Source of the DNA: Spirochaetes bacterium ADurb.Bin218
GTDB taxonomy: Bacteria; Spirochaetota; UBA4802; UBA5550
Reading direction: 5' to 3'
Assembly (NCBI GenBank): GCA_002069965.1
Contig: MWCI01000023.1
Location: forward strand, 1-44,803
DNA length: 44,803 bases
The notes under the pieces are model-generated. The model was not told the DNA's origin. It saw only the letters and a program-made list of their open reading frames with translations, and did not search any database. This document shows positions 16,527 to 27,108 of the stretch, piece by piece (the first letter of the stretch is position 1; every line of letters begins with the position of its first letter). The position numbers and the translations under genes are program-made.

Positions 16527-16889
16527 TTAATCTATTTTATGTATTTTCTGCAGAGCCTTATCAATACTTTCTATGGATTCGATATATTCAGTAATGCCAA
16601 CTATATCCATAACGCGGTAAAGATGTTCAGTAAGCCCAGTAAAGATAAAATTGCCATTGATCTCCTTATGGAGATGAATCAACTTTATGAATGAAGATAT
16701 CCCTGATGAGTTAACATAGGTGCAATCTTTAAAATCAAAGATATAAACCTTTGCTTTACTGCTTTTACGTATTTCATGATAAACTGAACACAAAAGAGGA
16801 TCTGCCTCGTAGGTAATATCCCCTGATAAATACACTACGGGTATTTCCTTAACAATATCCCACTTTAAGCTAAATTGTCTCATATTCAT
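16527..16889 (-). CDS. STAS-domain protein (anti-sigma-factor antagonist type)
   Basis: A 120-residue single STAS domain, the fold of SpoIIAA/RsbV antagonists. The switch region reads YVNSSGISSF (residues 57-66); its serines match the position phosphorylated by anti-sigma kinases, with Asn replacing the usual Asp before the first Ser. The start ATG overlaps the stop of the glycosidase-like gene (ATGA). Partner switching controls sigma factors, adenylate cyclases or phosphatases. No anti-sigma kinase is encoded in this window, but a SpoIIE-type phosphatase that could dephosphorylate it lies at 33388-35109. Confidence 0.88.
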   Translation of the reverse strand: MNMRQFSLKWDIVKEIPVVYLSGDITYEADPLLCSVYHEIRKSSKAKVYIFDFKDCTYVNSSGISSFIKLIHLHKEINGNFIFTGLTEHLYRVMDIVGITEYIESIESIDKALQKIHKID

Positions 16890-18817
16890 TTTTCTCTTTT
16901 TATTGCTTTTTTTGCAACGTCATAATCTCCTGCAGCATTCCACAGTGAATATCCGCTGCAATTGCCTTCCTGTGAAGCGCGGATCTGACTTTTTATATAT
17001 TCAGGGCTCCATGTTGGTGAAAGCAAATTAAAGGCCTGCAAATATGGCCTTATAATAACTTTTTTATTTATCATTACAGAAGCTCTTAATGCTCCATCTC
17101 TAACAATATAATAAGGTCTTGTATCTGTGGAAAATTTTTTGTAAAAAGATTGGCCAAAATGTGAAGGATAAACCATTGGCGATATTACATCCACCACATA
17201 AGAAAATTCCTCCATATCCTGACCTATTCTGTTTCCAAAATAATACCAGGAATTAAATCCATAGATGTCCACAGACACAGGTATTTTAAGATTATAATTA
17301 GCTCTTTGCAAAAAATCAATTAAAATTTCCGATTTATAAAAGGATGGCTCCTGTTGAAAGGAAAATTTGCAAAGATGTATTGGCCCATCTGCCGGAAACC
17401 TTATATAATCAAACTGAATCTCATCAAAGCCAAGCTTTTCCAATTCCAGTGCAAGCTCAATATTGTAATCTTGAACAAAGGTGGAAAAAGGATCTACCCA
17501 ATATTCATGAGTTGCCCCCTGCCATGGCTTTCCTGTATTTTTGTTCTTGATGGCATACTTATTATCATAGGCAAAATAGAGTTTTTTATCTCTGAAAGTA
17601 ACAATTCTGGCTATTAGATATATATTTGCTTCCTTAAGTTTTTTCATCACCTCTTTAAAATTCTTTATAGGTCTTAAGGATCCTATTTCTTTTGCTGTTT
17701 TGCTTTGACTATCAAAAAGCACATTGCCAAAATCATCCTTCATATCTATCACAAAGGAATTAATCTCACTTTCCTCAGCTATTTTTATATAATAATCCAG
17801 CCTCTTTGTAAGAGCAGGAACGCTTATATATATACTTCTCCTTTGAGCTGCTCTCTCATCCCTAAATTTTACAGAAGGATTACCAATGAAAAAAGCAAGA
17901 GATGGAAAATTCATCTCCCTGGGAATCACTGCAAGGGATTTAATGTCACCTCTTGTGGAAATTATAGCTGGCAGATTATATATCTCCCTGGCAGAAGAAT
18001 CACCCACTTCATAAGCAAAGACCTTATTCTTTTCAGTGAAAAAGATCTTATCTCCATATTTTTTTATGTCATAAACTACCGCACTAAAATCCCCATCAGA
18101 ATCATTTTTAACTGGCAAAAAACTCCTACCATCAGAAGCTTCATATAGGCCTTTCCCAAAATAAAAGCCAGCAAAAATTCTACTGTCATCTATAAGCAAA
18201 GAGGAGATCTGTTCAGTGAACTTTAACTCAGGGGAATAAGGATTTTCTGGAAGCCCTTTGCCTATTTTTTTAAAAGCCCTTCCATCAAAGCTAAACAATC
18301 CAGAAAAGGATGTGCCAGCAATAATGGAATCCCCTTTAATTGACAGTGCAGTTATATAATTGCCCCTTCCTATGTCAGAAATAGGCATTTCCTTCCATGT
18401 TTTTGCGCCATCTTTGCTTCTATAAATGCTGTGTTTAGTTGCCACTACCATATTTAGAGGATCTAAGGGATCAACAGCAAAGGCTGAAATCTTTCTGTAT
18501 TTCCAGGGATTATCATAAATCGAAGGTCTTTTGAATTCACTGGAGTTTAGCTCAATCCACTTATTTTTATTAAACTTAAAAATCCCGCAATTCATTGTTG
18601 CCAGAAAAACATCATTGCCAGAGCAATAAAACCTGACAGGCAAGACTCCCTCTGGAAGACCATCTTGAATTTTTTCCCAGCCATATCCACCATTGTCAGA
18701 GAAGAGAATCTCATCAGAGGAAGTAATTGCAAAGAAGGAAGTGGAAGCTGCCTTGCATTCCACCAAAAAAAATAGACTAAAAAAAACAATCAGGCATTCA
18801 GTCAGAAGATTTCTCAT
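16886..18817 (-). CDS. Exported beta-propeller plus putative glycoside hydrolase (DUF4015)
   Basis: About 643 residues. A signal peptide (residues 1-24, hydrophobic core LIVFFSLFFLV) directs export. Residues about 30-320 carry repeated short strands with SKDGAKTWKEMP and SDNGGYGWEKI, the signature of a BNR/YCF48-type propeller. Residues about 325-640 match the DUF4015 putative glycoside hydrolase TIM barrel: FVIDMKDDFGNVLFDS, YWVDPFSTFVQDYN, FDEIQFDYIRFP and VISPMVYPSHFG, with Asp and Glu at the expected strand ends. A TTG at 18841 is open upstream, but ATG 18817 has GAGG seven bases ahead and directly starts the signal peptide. It overlaps the XPB gene by 20 bases. The glycan substrate is unknown. 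Confidence 0.82.
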   Translation of the reverse strand: MRNLLTECLIVFFSLFFLVECKAASTSFFAITSSDEILFSDNGGYGWEKIQDGLPEGVLPVRFYCSGNDVFLATMNCGIFKFNKNKWIELNSSEFKRPSIYDNPWKYRKISAFAVDPLDPLNMVVATKHSIYRSKDGAKTWKEMPISDIGRGNYITALSIKGDSIIAGTSFSGLFSFDGRAFKKIGKGLPENPYSPELKFTEQISSLLIDDSRIFAGFYFGKGLYEASDGRSFLPVKNDSDGDFSAVVYDIKKYGDKIFFTEKNKVFAYEVGDSSAREIYNLPAIISTRGDIKSLAVIPREMNFPSLAFFIGNPSVKFRDERAAQRRSIYISVPALTKRLDYYIKIAEESEINSFVIDMKDDFGNVLFDSQSKTAKEIGSLRPIKNFKEVMKKLKEANIYLIARIVTFRDKKLYFAYDNKYAIKNKNTGKPWQGATHEYWVDPFSTFVQDYNIELALELEKLGFDEIQFDYIRFPADGPIHLCKFSFQQEPSFYKSEILIDFLQRANYNLKIPVSVDIYGFNSWYYFGNRIGQDMEEFSYVVDVISPMVYPSHFGQSFYKKFSTDTRPYYIVRDGALRASVMINKKVIIRPYLQAFNLLSPTWSPEYIKSQIRASQEGNCSGYSLWNAAGDYDVAKKAIKREK

Positions 18818-20510
18818 TGTATGCCTCAAAATTCTTCTCAAACATTTCTTCGTTCATAATAGTATAAGAATAGCCCTGCTCTGTCAAAAAAAGCTGCCTG
18901 TTGTGAGCAAACTTCTCTTCAATAGAATTAGATGTTACAATTGTATAAAAATAGGCGTAATTCTCATCTCTCTTTGGCCTTAATACTCTTCCAAGCCTTT
19001 GAGCCTCCTCCTGCCTGGAACCAAAGGTGCCGGAAATTTGTATTGCCACATTTGCATCAGGCAAATCAATGGAAAAATTAGCCACTTTAGACACAACCAA
19101 TGCCTTAAGCTCACCATTTTTAAATCTCCCGTAAAGCTCCTCTCTTTCTGCAACAGGCGTTATTCCTGTGATCAGAGGAAATCCAAAAATAGATGAAAAC
19201 TCCTCAAGCTGAGATATATACTGGCCTATTATAATAACATTATCCTCTTTATGGCGAGAGAGAATTTTTTTCACTATGGCAATCTTTCGCGGATTTTCAG
19301 CTGCTATGCGAAATTTTTCTCTGTCCTTTGAGATGGAATACTGCATCCTCTTATCCTCTGGAAGATCAATACGAATCTCTGTGCAAAGAGCTGTGGCTAT
19401 CCAGTTGGACTTTTCCAGAAGTTTCCAGGGCATGTCATATTTTTTTGGTCCTATAAGGCTAAAGACATCTGACTCAAGCCCATCCTCTCTTATCAAAGTA
19501 GCAGTAAGTCCCAATCTTCTTTTGCTCTGTATTTCCGATGTAAGCCTGAATACAGGTGCAGGCAGGAGATGAACCTCATCATAAATGATAAGACCCCAAT
19601 TTTTGGAAGAAAAGAGATCAAAGTGCTTAAAGCCTTCTTTTTTGTCCTTTCTGTATGTCAAGATATTATAGGTTGCTATTGTAACAGGTTTTATTTCTTT
19701 TTTATCACCAGAATACTCACCAATTAAATCAGGAGAAAGAAACGTCCTGTTTATAAGCTCATCTCTCCATTGCCGTAAGGCCACTGTGTTTGTAACTAAA
19801 ATCAAAGTAGCACTTTTTATCTGAGCCATAATTCCTATACCAACGATTGTCTTTCCAGCTCCACAGGGTAACACAACAACCCCACTACCTCCCTCTGGCC
19901 CACCTCCTTTGTAAAAGGCATTTACAGCGCTTATCTGATAGTCCCTCAGTTCAACCCCAGTGCCATCCTCTGCCAGAGGCTTTATCTCTATATCAAGTGG
20001 ATCCCCATCTTCATATCCAGCCAGATCCTCCACAGGAAAGCCGATCTTGATAAGAGCCTGTTTTACATGGCCTCTATAGAGCTTATGAACTGTAAGAGAA
20101 TTATCATCTATTCTATCTATGATATAATTCTTAAATTTTTTATTATAGAGGATTTCATTTATTAAAGTTGCATCCTTTGATTCAAGCACAAGGCTATCAC
20201 CTCTCATTACAAGGCGCAAAAGCCCATAGCGCTTCATCTGTTCCTTTATTGTTGTATATACAGTTGCAGGTATTTCATACTTTGAATAAGTCTCAAGACT
20301 ACTTAAAATATCCTCAACAGAGATCCCTGAAGAAGCTGCATTCCACAAAGAAAGAGGTGTTACCCTATAGGTATGAATATGCTCAGGACTTTTTTCGAGT
20401 TCAGAAAAACGAGAAATTGAATTCCTGGCCTCTTCAAAAAGAGGATTATCCACTTCTACAAGGATTGTATTGTCACTTTGAACTATTACTGGTCCTGCCA
20501 TATCATTCAT
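18798..20510 (-). CDS. XPB/Rad25-family DNA repair helicase
   Basis: A superfamily 2 DNA helicase of about 570 residues, like the XPB proteins found in spirochaetes, actinobacteria and archaea. The N-terminal damage-recognition-like region is followed by Walker A PCGAGKT (residues 215-221), DEVH (311-314), the XPB-specific RED motif in ATLIREDGLES (341-343), and motif VI EEAQRLGRVLRP. All signature elements are present. Eukaryotic XPB unwinds DNA in nucleotide excision repair; the bacterial role is less clear. Start choice: GTG 20516, ATG 20510 and ATG 20501 are all in frame and none has a good SD. First gene of the operon with the glycosidase, STAS and FGGY genes. Confidence 0.92.
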   Translation of the reverse strand: MNDMAGPVIVQSDNTILVEVDNPLFEEARNSISRFSELEKSPEHIHTYRVTPLSLWNAASSGISVEDILSSLETYSKYEIPATVYTTIKEQMKRYGLLRLVMRGDSLVLESKDATLINEILYNKKFKNYIIDRIDDNSLTVHKLYRGHVKQALIKIGFPVEDLAGYEDGDPLDIEIKPLAEDGTGVELRDYQISAVNAFYKGGGPEGGSGVVVLPCGAGKTIVGIGIMAQIKSATLILVTNTVALRQWRDELINRTFLSPDLIGEYSGDKKEIKPVTIATYNILTYRKDKKEGFKHFDLFSSKNWGLIIYDEVHLLPAPVFRLTSEIQSKRRLGLTATLIREDGLESDVFSLIGPKKYDMPWKLLEKSNWIATALCTEIRIDLPEDKRMQYSISKDREKFRIAAENPRKIAIVKKILSRHKEDNVIIIGQYISQLEEFSSIFGFPLITGITPVAEREELYGRFKNGELKALVVSKVANFSIDLPDANVAIQISGTFGSRQEEAQRLGRVLRPKRDENYAYFYTIVTSNSIEEKFAHNRQLFLTEQGYSYTIMNEEMFEKNFEAYNEKSSD

Positions 20511-22219
<1,709 letters not shown>

Positions 22220-22227
22220 AATAAATC

Positions 22228-22256
22228 GATTCACCTGCAGTTATTGCAGGTGAATC
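22228..22256. terminator. Bidirectional hairpin between purA and hemL
   Basis: Perfect 12-base arms GATTCACCTGCA and TGCAGGTGAATC with a 5-base loop, 8 bases after the purA stop and 15 before the hemL stop. TTTA follows on the plus side. Confidence 0.75.
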
Positions 22257-22271
22257 TTTAAGGTTTAAAAA

Positions 22272-23558
22272 TTAAAAAATTTCCTCTAAGGACTCATATA
22301 TAGCAGCTGCGGTCTTATCTATATCCTCATCGCTGTGAGCTGAAGAGAAAAATCCAACCTCGTAACCTGAGGGAGAAAGATAAATTCCCCTTTTTAACAT
22401 TGCATTGTGAAATTTTGCAAAGAGCTTCATATCGCAAGCTCTAACATCATTAACAGAGGTAATAGTTTTTTTGTCTGTAAAATAGAAACAGAATATTGAC
22501 TCAATAAAATCAAAGTGCACCTTTGAAAATTTACTTAAGGCAGGTTTTATTCTCTCTGCCAGAGTCTCTGTTTTCGTCTTAAGCGATTCATAAAATCCTG
22601 GGGATAGGGTCTTTTTAAGAGAGGCAAGTCCTGCAGCCATTGCAAGAGGATTTCCGGCAAGAGTTCCTGCCTGATAAACCGGGCCTTCTGGCGCAATTTT
22701 TGACATGATATCTTTTCGACCACCATAAGCGCCCACAGGTAACCCTCCGCCTATTATCTTGCCAAGGGTTGTAAGATCTGGCCTTACACCATAATACTCC
22801 TGAGCACCACCCCTGGCCAGCCTGAATCCAGTTATCACCTCATCAAAAATCAATATCACCCCATATTGAGTGCAGAGATCTCTCACCCTTTGCAGATAGC
22901 CTTCTTTTGGTTTAATAAGTCCATAATTGCATGGGACAGGCTCCATAATAAGAGCAGCTATGTCTTTGCCTTCTTTTTCAAAAATTCTTTCAAGTGAATC
23001 AATATCATTGTATGGAACAACCAGCGTATCCTTTGCGTTGCCAGTTGTTACCCCGGCTGAATCAGGTATACCTGAATCTGCAAGGCCAGAACCTGCTGCA
23101 ACTAACAAAAAATCTGCATGACCATGATAGCAGCCATCTAACTTAACAAATTTTTCCCTCCCTGTAAAACCTCGTGCAAGCCTTATGGCACTCATTGTGG
23201 CCTCTGTGCCAGAGCAAACAAACCTCACCTTTTCTATAGAGGGGACCATAGAAATTACAAGCTCTGCAAGCTCTACCTCAAATCTGTGAGCTGTCCCAAA
23301 ACTTGTTCCATGGAGAGCTGTCTCTCTCACTGCATCAATTACATCTCGATCCCCATGACCCAAAATCATCGGTCCCCAGGACATGCAGTAGTCAATAAAA
23401 CTATTACCATCCTCGTCAATGAGCACGCTACCCTTGCCCTCTTTCATAAATAGCGGAATACCGCCAACAGACTTAAAAGCCCTAACAGGGGAATCAACTC
23501 CTCCAGGCAAAAGATTTATAGCCTTTGAATACAGCTCCTCAGATCTCTTTATATGCAT
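22272..23558 (-). CDS. hemL: Glutamate-1-semialdehyde 2,1-aminomutase
   Basis: PLP-dependent cytoplasmic enzyme converting glutamate-1-semialdehyde to 5-aminolevulinate in the C5 route of tetrapyrrole synthesis. The 428 residues are of normal length. The N-terminal LLPGGVDSPVRAF and the CSGTEATMSAIRLAR phosphate-binding region are standard. The PLP lysine is Lys267 in TTLGKIIGGGLPVGAYGG, and IFDEVITGFR supplies the Asp that holds the pyridine nitrogen. ATG 23558 has GAGGT eight bases upstream. Last gene of the hem operon, 14 bases after hemB. Glutamyl-tRNA reductase (hemA), which supplies the substrate, is not in the window. Confidence 0.96.
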   Translation of the reverse strand: MHIKRSEELYSKAINLLPGGVDSPVRAFKSVGGIPLFMKEGKGSVLIDEDGNSFIDYCMSWGPMILGHGDRDVIDAVRETALHGTSFGTAHRFEVELAELVISMVPSIEKVRFVCSGTEATMSAIRLARGFTGREKFVKLDGCYHGHADFLLVAAGSGLADSGIPDSAGVTTGNAKDTLVVPYNDIDSLERIFEKEGKDIAALIMEPVPCNYGLIKPKEGYLQRVRDLCTQYGVILIFDEVITGFRLARGGAQEYYGVRPDLTTLGKIIGGGLPVGAYGGRKDIMSKIAPEGPVYQAGTLAGNPLAMAAGLASLKKTLSPGFYESLKTKTETLAERIKPALSKFSKVHFDFIESIFCFYFTDKKTITSVNDVRACDMKLFAKFHNAMLKRGIYLSPSGYEVGFFSSAHSDEDIDKTAAAIYESLEEIF

Positions 23559-23572
23559 GTTTTACCTCAAAC

Positions 23573-24541
23573 TCAAAACCACTTATTTTTAAAAATGTCA
23601 CGTGTATGGTATGATATTATCATATCACTGCCAGCCCTAAATAGAGAGGTTATAATCTCTGTCACAACCCTTTGCTCATCTATGTATCCCACTGCAGATG
23701 CAGCCTTCACCATAGAATATTCCCCACTTACATTATAAGAACATACAGGGACGGGTGATATGTCAGCCACTCTGCGTATTATATCCATGTAGGATAAGGC
23801 TGGCTTAACCATAACTATATCAGCCCCCTCATCAATATCCAGAAGCACCTCTCTCTCTGCATCACGGATATTCCTTATATCCATCTGGTAACTGCGCCTA
23901 TCTCCAAACTGAGGTGTGCTACCTGCAGCATCCCTAAATGGTCCGTAAAAGGATGAGCAGTATTTTGCTGAATATGCCATCAAAGCTGTGCTTTGATATC
24001 CATTGCTATCAAGCATCTCTCTTATGGAATTAACTCTTCCATCCATCATATCAGAGGGGGCAACTATATCAGCACCTGCCTGCGCATGGCTTAGAGCAAT
24101 TCTTGAAAGCAAAACAAGAGTTGGATCGTTTAAAATTTCTCCATGCTCAACAATCCCGCAATGGCCATGATCTGTATATTCACACAAGCAGACATCTGTG
24201 ATTATACAAATCTCATCGCCAAAGTTCTTCCTGATTTGACGTATTGCCTTCTGAACTATACCATTTTCATTATAGGCCTCAGAACCTGCATGATCCTTCA
24301 AATCAGGTATCCCAAATAGTATTATATATTTTATACCAAGATTTAGATCCTCCTCAAGATCCCTAAGCATATTATCAATTGAAACCCTTTCTATTCCAGG
24401 CATAGAATTTATTGCCTCGCGAACAGATGTCCCTTCCTTTACAAAGTGTGGCATTATGAGCTTATTTTTATCTGGACTTACCTCTGCTACTAAATCTCTT
24501 ATAAGATTTGTTTTTCTCAATCTTCTTGGTCTATGAATCAT
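23573..24541 (-). CDS. hemB: Delta-aminolevulinic acid dehydratase (porphobilinogen synthase)
   Basis: Cytoplasmic enzyme condensing two 5-aminolevulinate molecules to porphobilinogen. Length 322 residues, normal. The active-site lysines are Lys193 (MAYSAKYCSSFYGPFR) and Lys246 (IVMVKPALSY). The metal loop DVCLCEYTDHGHCG has cysteines 118, 120 and 128, so this is the zinc-dependent type rather than the magnesium type. The start overlaps the stop of the cobA-hemD gene (ATGA), giving tight translational coupling. Confidence 0.96.
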   Translation of the reverse strand: MIHRPRRLRKTNLIRDLVAEVSPDKNKLIMPHFVKEGTSVREAINSMPGIERVSIDNMLRDLEEDLNLGIKYIILFGIPDLKDHAGSEAYNENGIVQKAIRQIRKNFGDEICIITDVCLCEYTDHGHCGIVEHGEILNDPTLVLLSRIALSHAQAGADIVAPSDMMDGRVNSIREMLDSNGYQSTALMAYSAKYCSSFYGPFRDAAGSTPQFGDRRSYQMDIRNIRDAEREVLLDIDEGADIVMVKPALSYMDIIRRVADISPVPVCSYNVSGEYSMVKAASAVGYIDEQRVVTEIITSLFRAGSDMIISYHTRDIFKNKWF

Positions 24542-26034
24542 GGCTTCACCTCTGTAAAGTATTCAATCAAAGCCTTTACCAGGCCATCTATGGTGTATTC
24601 CCTGGCTGTTATTTCTGCCTCATGTCCTCTTTTTATAAGAGTCTCTGTTGTAATAGGACCTATGCTGGCAAAAACGCCATTGCAACTGTTTACAATATCA
24701 AAAAAATTATTTACTGTTGAAGAGCTTGTGAAGGTCACAACATCTGCCCCTTTGACCATATCAAGAATTTCATCATTTATCTTAGCAGGCTTTTGGCTAC
24801 TATAAATATGAATTCTGTTAACCTCTGCTCCAAGTTTTTCAAGACCGTCTCTGAGAGTTGGCCTTGCATCTGCAGAACAGGGAAGCAATATTTTTTTATG
24901 CTTAATATCTATTTTAGAAAATTTCTCAATTAAAGATTCTGCCACAAATTCCTCTGGGATAAGATCAGGTCTTAATCCGTATTGCTTTAGCTCATCACCA
25001 GAGGCTTTGCCTATTACAGCAATTTTAATATTACCAAGAGTGCGAGAGTCTTTCCCAATTTTAAAAAGCTCCTCAAAGAATATATTAACAGCATTCTGAG
25101 AGGTAAAGACAAGCCAGTGATATTTATCAATATTCTGTAAAGCATTGTGAAGGGTGGAAAGATTTTCCTCTCTTTTGATCTCAATTGTTGGGAACTCAAC
25201 AACCTCTGCACCAAGAGTGATAAGCATTGAAGAAAGTCTCGATGCCTGTTCCCTTGTTCTTGTCACAACAATTTTTTTGCCAAAGAGAGGCTGATTGTCA
25301 AACCACCTGAGTCTTTCTCGTAAAGAAACGACCCCTCCCATAACAATAATGGCAGGTGGTTTCATCTTTGTCCTTTCTACTTCAATGTCTATAGAATTAA
25401 GAGTAGCTGTCAAAACCCTCTGTTGGGGTCTTGTCCCCCAACTTACAATACCGACTGGAGTATCTGGAGGAAAATGCTTTTCATTTATAAGCTTCTCTTT
25501 AATATGAGAAAGATTTTTCATCCCCATCAAAAAGACAAAAGTTTTTTCTGGATCGTATTCAGGAAAATTAACATCATCAATCTCTGAGGCATCATCTCTT
25601 CTATGGCCACTTATAACCTCAAAGGCATTTGCAAAATCACGATGCGTCACAGGAATTCCAGCGTAGGCAGGGGCAGAATAAAAAGAAGATATCCCTGGAA
25701 CGACCACAAAGGGGATGCCAGCCTTAGCTAATTCCTCTGCCTCCTCTCCGCCTCTTCCAAAGATAAAGGGATCTCCACCCTTTAACCTTACAACCTTTTT
25801 CCCTTCAAGAGCTTTACTAAGCATAAGAGAATTTATCTCATCCTGAGTCATTGTGTGATTACTACCCTGCTTACCCACATAAATAAGCTCACAGCGCAAA
25901 TCAGAAACAAGACTCTTCTCTGCAAGATAATCATATATCACACAATCAGCTTCTTGCAGAAGCCTCTTCCCTTTGATGCTTATAAGCTCAGGATCTCCTG
26001 GTCCTGCTCCAACAAGATAAACAATTCCTTTCAT
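24538..26034 (-). CDS. Fused uroporphyrinogen-III methyltransferase / uroporphyrinogen-III synthase
   Basis: A 498-residue bifunctional cytoplasmic protein. Residues 1-245 are a CobA/SUMT methyltransferase: VGAGPGDPELISIKGKRLL at the S-adenosylmethionine site, VVRLKGGDPFIFGRGGEEAEEL, and PVTHRDFANAFEVISGH. Residues about 255-498 are HemD, with KIVVTRTREQASRLSSML at its start, LVFTSQNAVNIFFEEL and DVVTFTSSSTVNNFF. HemD closes hydroxymethylbilane to uroporphyrinogen III; CobA then methylates it to precorrin-2, the branch to siroheme or cobalamin. The fusion occurs in clostridia, spirochaetes and others. The start overlaps the stop of hemC. CobA-hemD is the usual name. Confidence 0.94.
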   Translation of the reverse strand: MKGIVYLVGAGPGDPELISIKGKRLLQEADCVIYDYLAEKSLVSDLRCELIYVGKQGSNHTMTQDEINSLMLSKALEGKKVVRLKGGDPFIFGRGGEEAEELAKAGIPFVVVPGISSFYSAPAYAGIPVTHRDFANAFEVISGHRRDDASEIDDVNFPEYDPEKTFVFLMGMKNLSHIKEKLINEKHFPPDTPVGIVSWGTRPQQRVLTATLNSIDIEVERTKMKPPAIIVMGGVVSLRERLRWFDNQPLFGKKIVVTRTREQASRLSSMLITLGAEVVEFPTIEIKREENLSTLHNALQNIDKYHWLVFTSQNAVNIFFEELFKIGKDSRTLGNIKIAVIGKASGDELKQYGLRPDLIPEEFVAESLIEKFSKIDIKHKKILLPCSADARPTLRDGLEKLGAEVNRIHIYSSQKPAKINDEILDMVKGADVVTFTSSSTVNNFFDIVNSCNGVFASIGPITTETLIKRGHEAEITAREYTIDGLVKALIEYFTEVKP

Positions 26035-26936
26035 ATATATTTATCAGCTCCTTTTGCTTTAAGAATACGGGCAAGCTCTTCCCCAAGGCTCTCTGGTCTT
26101 TTGCCATAAACCCTTGAACGTGCAACAAAATTTCCCTCTGGTGAGGCAACGACTCCATCCAGAATTATTGCATCTCCATGAAGCCTTGCAAGAGCTCCTA
26201 AGGGAACATGGCAACCTCCACCAAAATACTTTAAAAAAGATCTCTCTGCCTTAACTGCTTTTTCAGTAACAGGATCATTCAGCTTTTCAACAATTTTTTC
26301 CGTGTAAGTATCATCATATCTTATTTGTAGACCCAAAGCCCCCTGAGCAGGTGCAGGTAAAAACAATTCCTCTGGCAACTCCCTTACATAAAATTCACTG
26401 ACATCGAGATTTATTCGCTCAACCCCTGCCTTTGCCATTACAATGGCATCATATAGACCCTCTTTTAACTTTCTAAGTCTTGTATTGACATTGCCCCTTA
26501 AAGGCTCAATAATAAGGGACTGATCTATGGCTTTAAGCTGAGCAAGTCTCCTCATAGAGCTTGTGCCGATTTTTTTCCCACTTTTTATACCAAGCGCACT
26601 ATTATCAAGACAATCTCTGTGCATAATAAGCAGATCATGAAAATCACCTCTAACTGGAATTGCTGCAAGTTTTAGACCCTTAACCTCCTCTGTTGGCAAA
26701 TCCTTAAGAGAATGCACTGCAAGATCTATAGAGTTGTCAAGCAGAGCCTCTTCTATTTCTTTGGTAAAAAAACCCTTACCCTCCATCTTGTTAAAAGAGA
26801 CATTCTGAATTTTATCCCCCTCTGTTTTTATAATAACAATCTCGACTCTATCTCTTCCAATTAAATCTGCAATATAATTTGCCTGCCACAGGGCAAGCTC
26901 GCTGCCTCTTGTGCCTATTTTAATCTTCCTTTCCAT
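26031..26936 (-). CDS. hemC: Porphobilinogen deaminase (hydroxymethylbilane synthase)
   Basis: Cytoplasmic enzyme polymerising four porphobilinogens into hydroxymethylbilane. Length 301 residues, normal. Conserved elements: RGSELALWQA near the N-terminus, DLAVHSLKDLPT with catalytic Asp79, GTSSMRRLAQL, the arginine-rich loop PLRGNVNTRLRKL, and the dipyrromethane-cofactor Cys242 in FGGGCHVPLGA. ATG 26936 is the first start of the hem operon, behind a good promoter at 26973-27002. Its stop overlaps the start of cobA-hemD. Confidence 0.96.
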   Translation of the reverse strand: MERKIKIGTRGSELALWQANYIADLIGRDRVEIVIIKTEGDKIQNVSFNKMEGKGFFTKEIEEALLDNSIDLAVHSLKDLPTEEVKGLKLAAIPVRGDFHDLLIMHRDCLDNSALGIKSGKKIGTSSMRRLAQLKAIDQSLIIEPLRGNVNTRLRKLKEGLYDAIVMAKAGVERINLDVSEFYVRELPEELFLPAPAQGALGLQIRYDDTYTEKIVEKLNDPVTEKAVKAERSFLKYFGGGCHVPLGALARLHGDAIILDGVVASPEGNFVARSRVYGKRPESLGEELARILKAKGADKYI

Positions 26937-26972
26937 TAATAATCAAACACCATATATTTTTTTATTTTATGT

Positions 26973-27002
26973 AGAATACTATTTAAAAGGCTGCTGTGTC
27001 AA
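26973..27002 (-). promoter_or_regulatory. Sigma-70-type promoter of the hem operon
   Basis: On the minus strand: TTGACA (27002-26997), an 18-base spacer, TATTCT (26978-26973), 36 bases ahead of the hemC start. Confidence 0.5.
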
Positions 27003-27108
27003 TTTATTATTTAAAGTCTGTTTATTTATTAGCCTTATAAAAAATTATACATAATTCTTGACTAAAGAATACTTTTTTTATTCACTTTAAAAAAAACGAG
27101 GTAAAATT

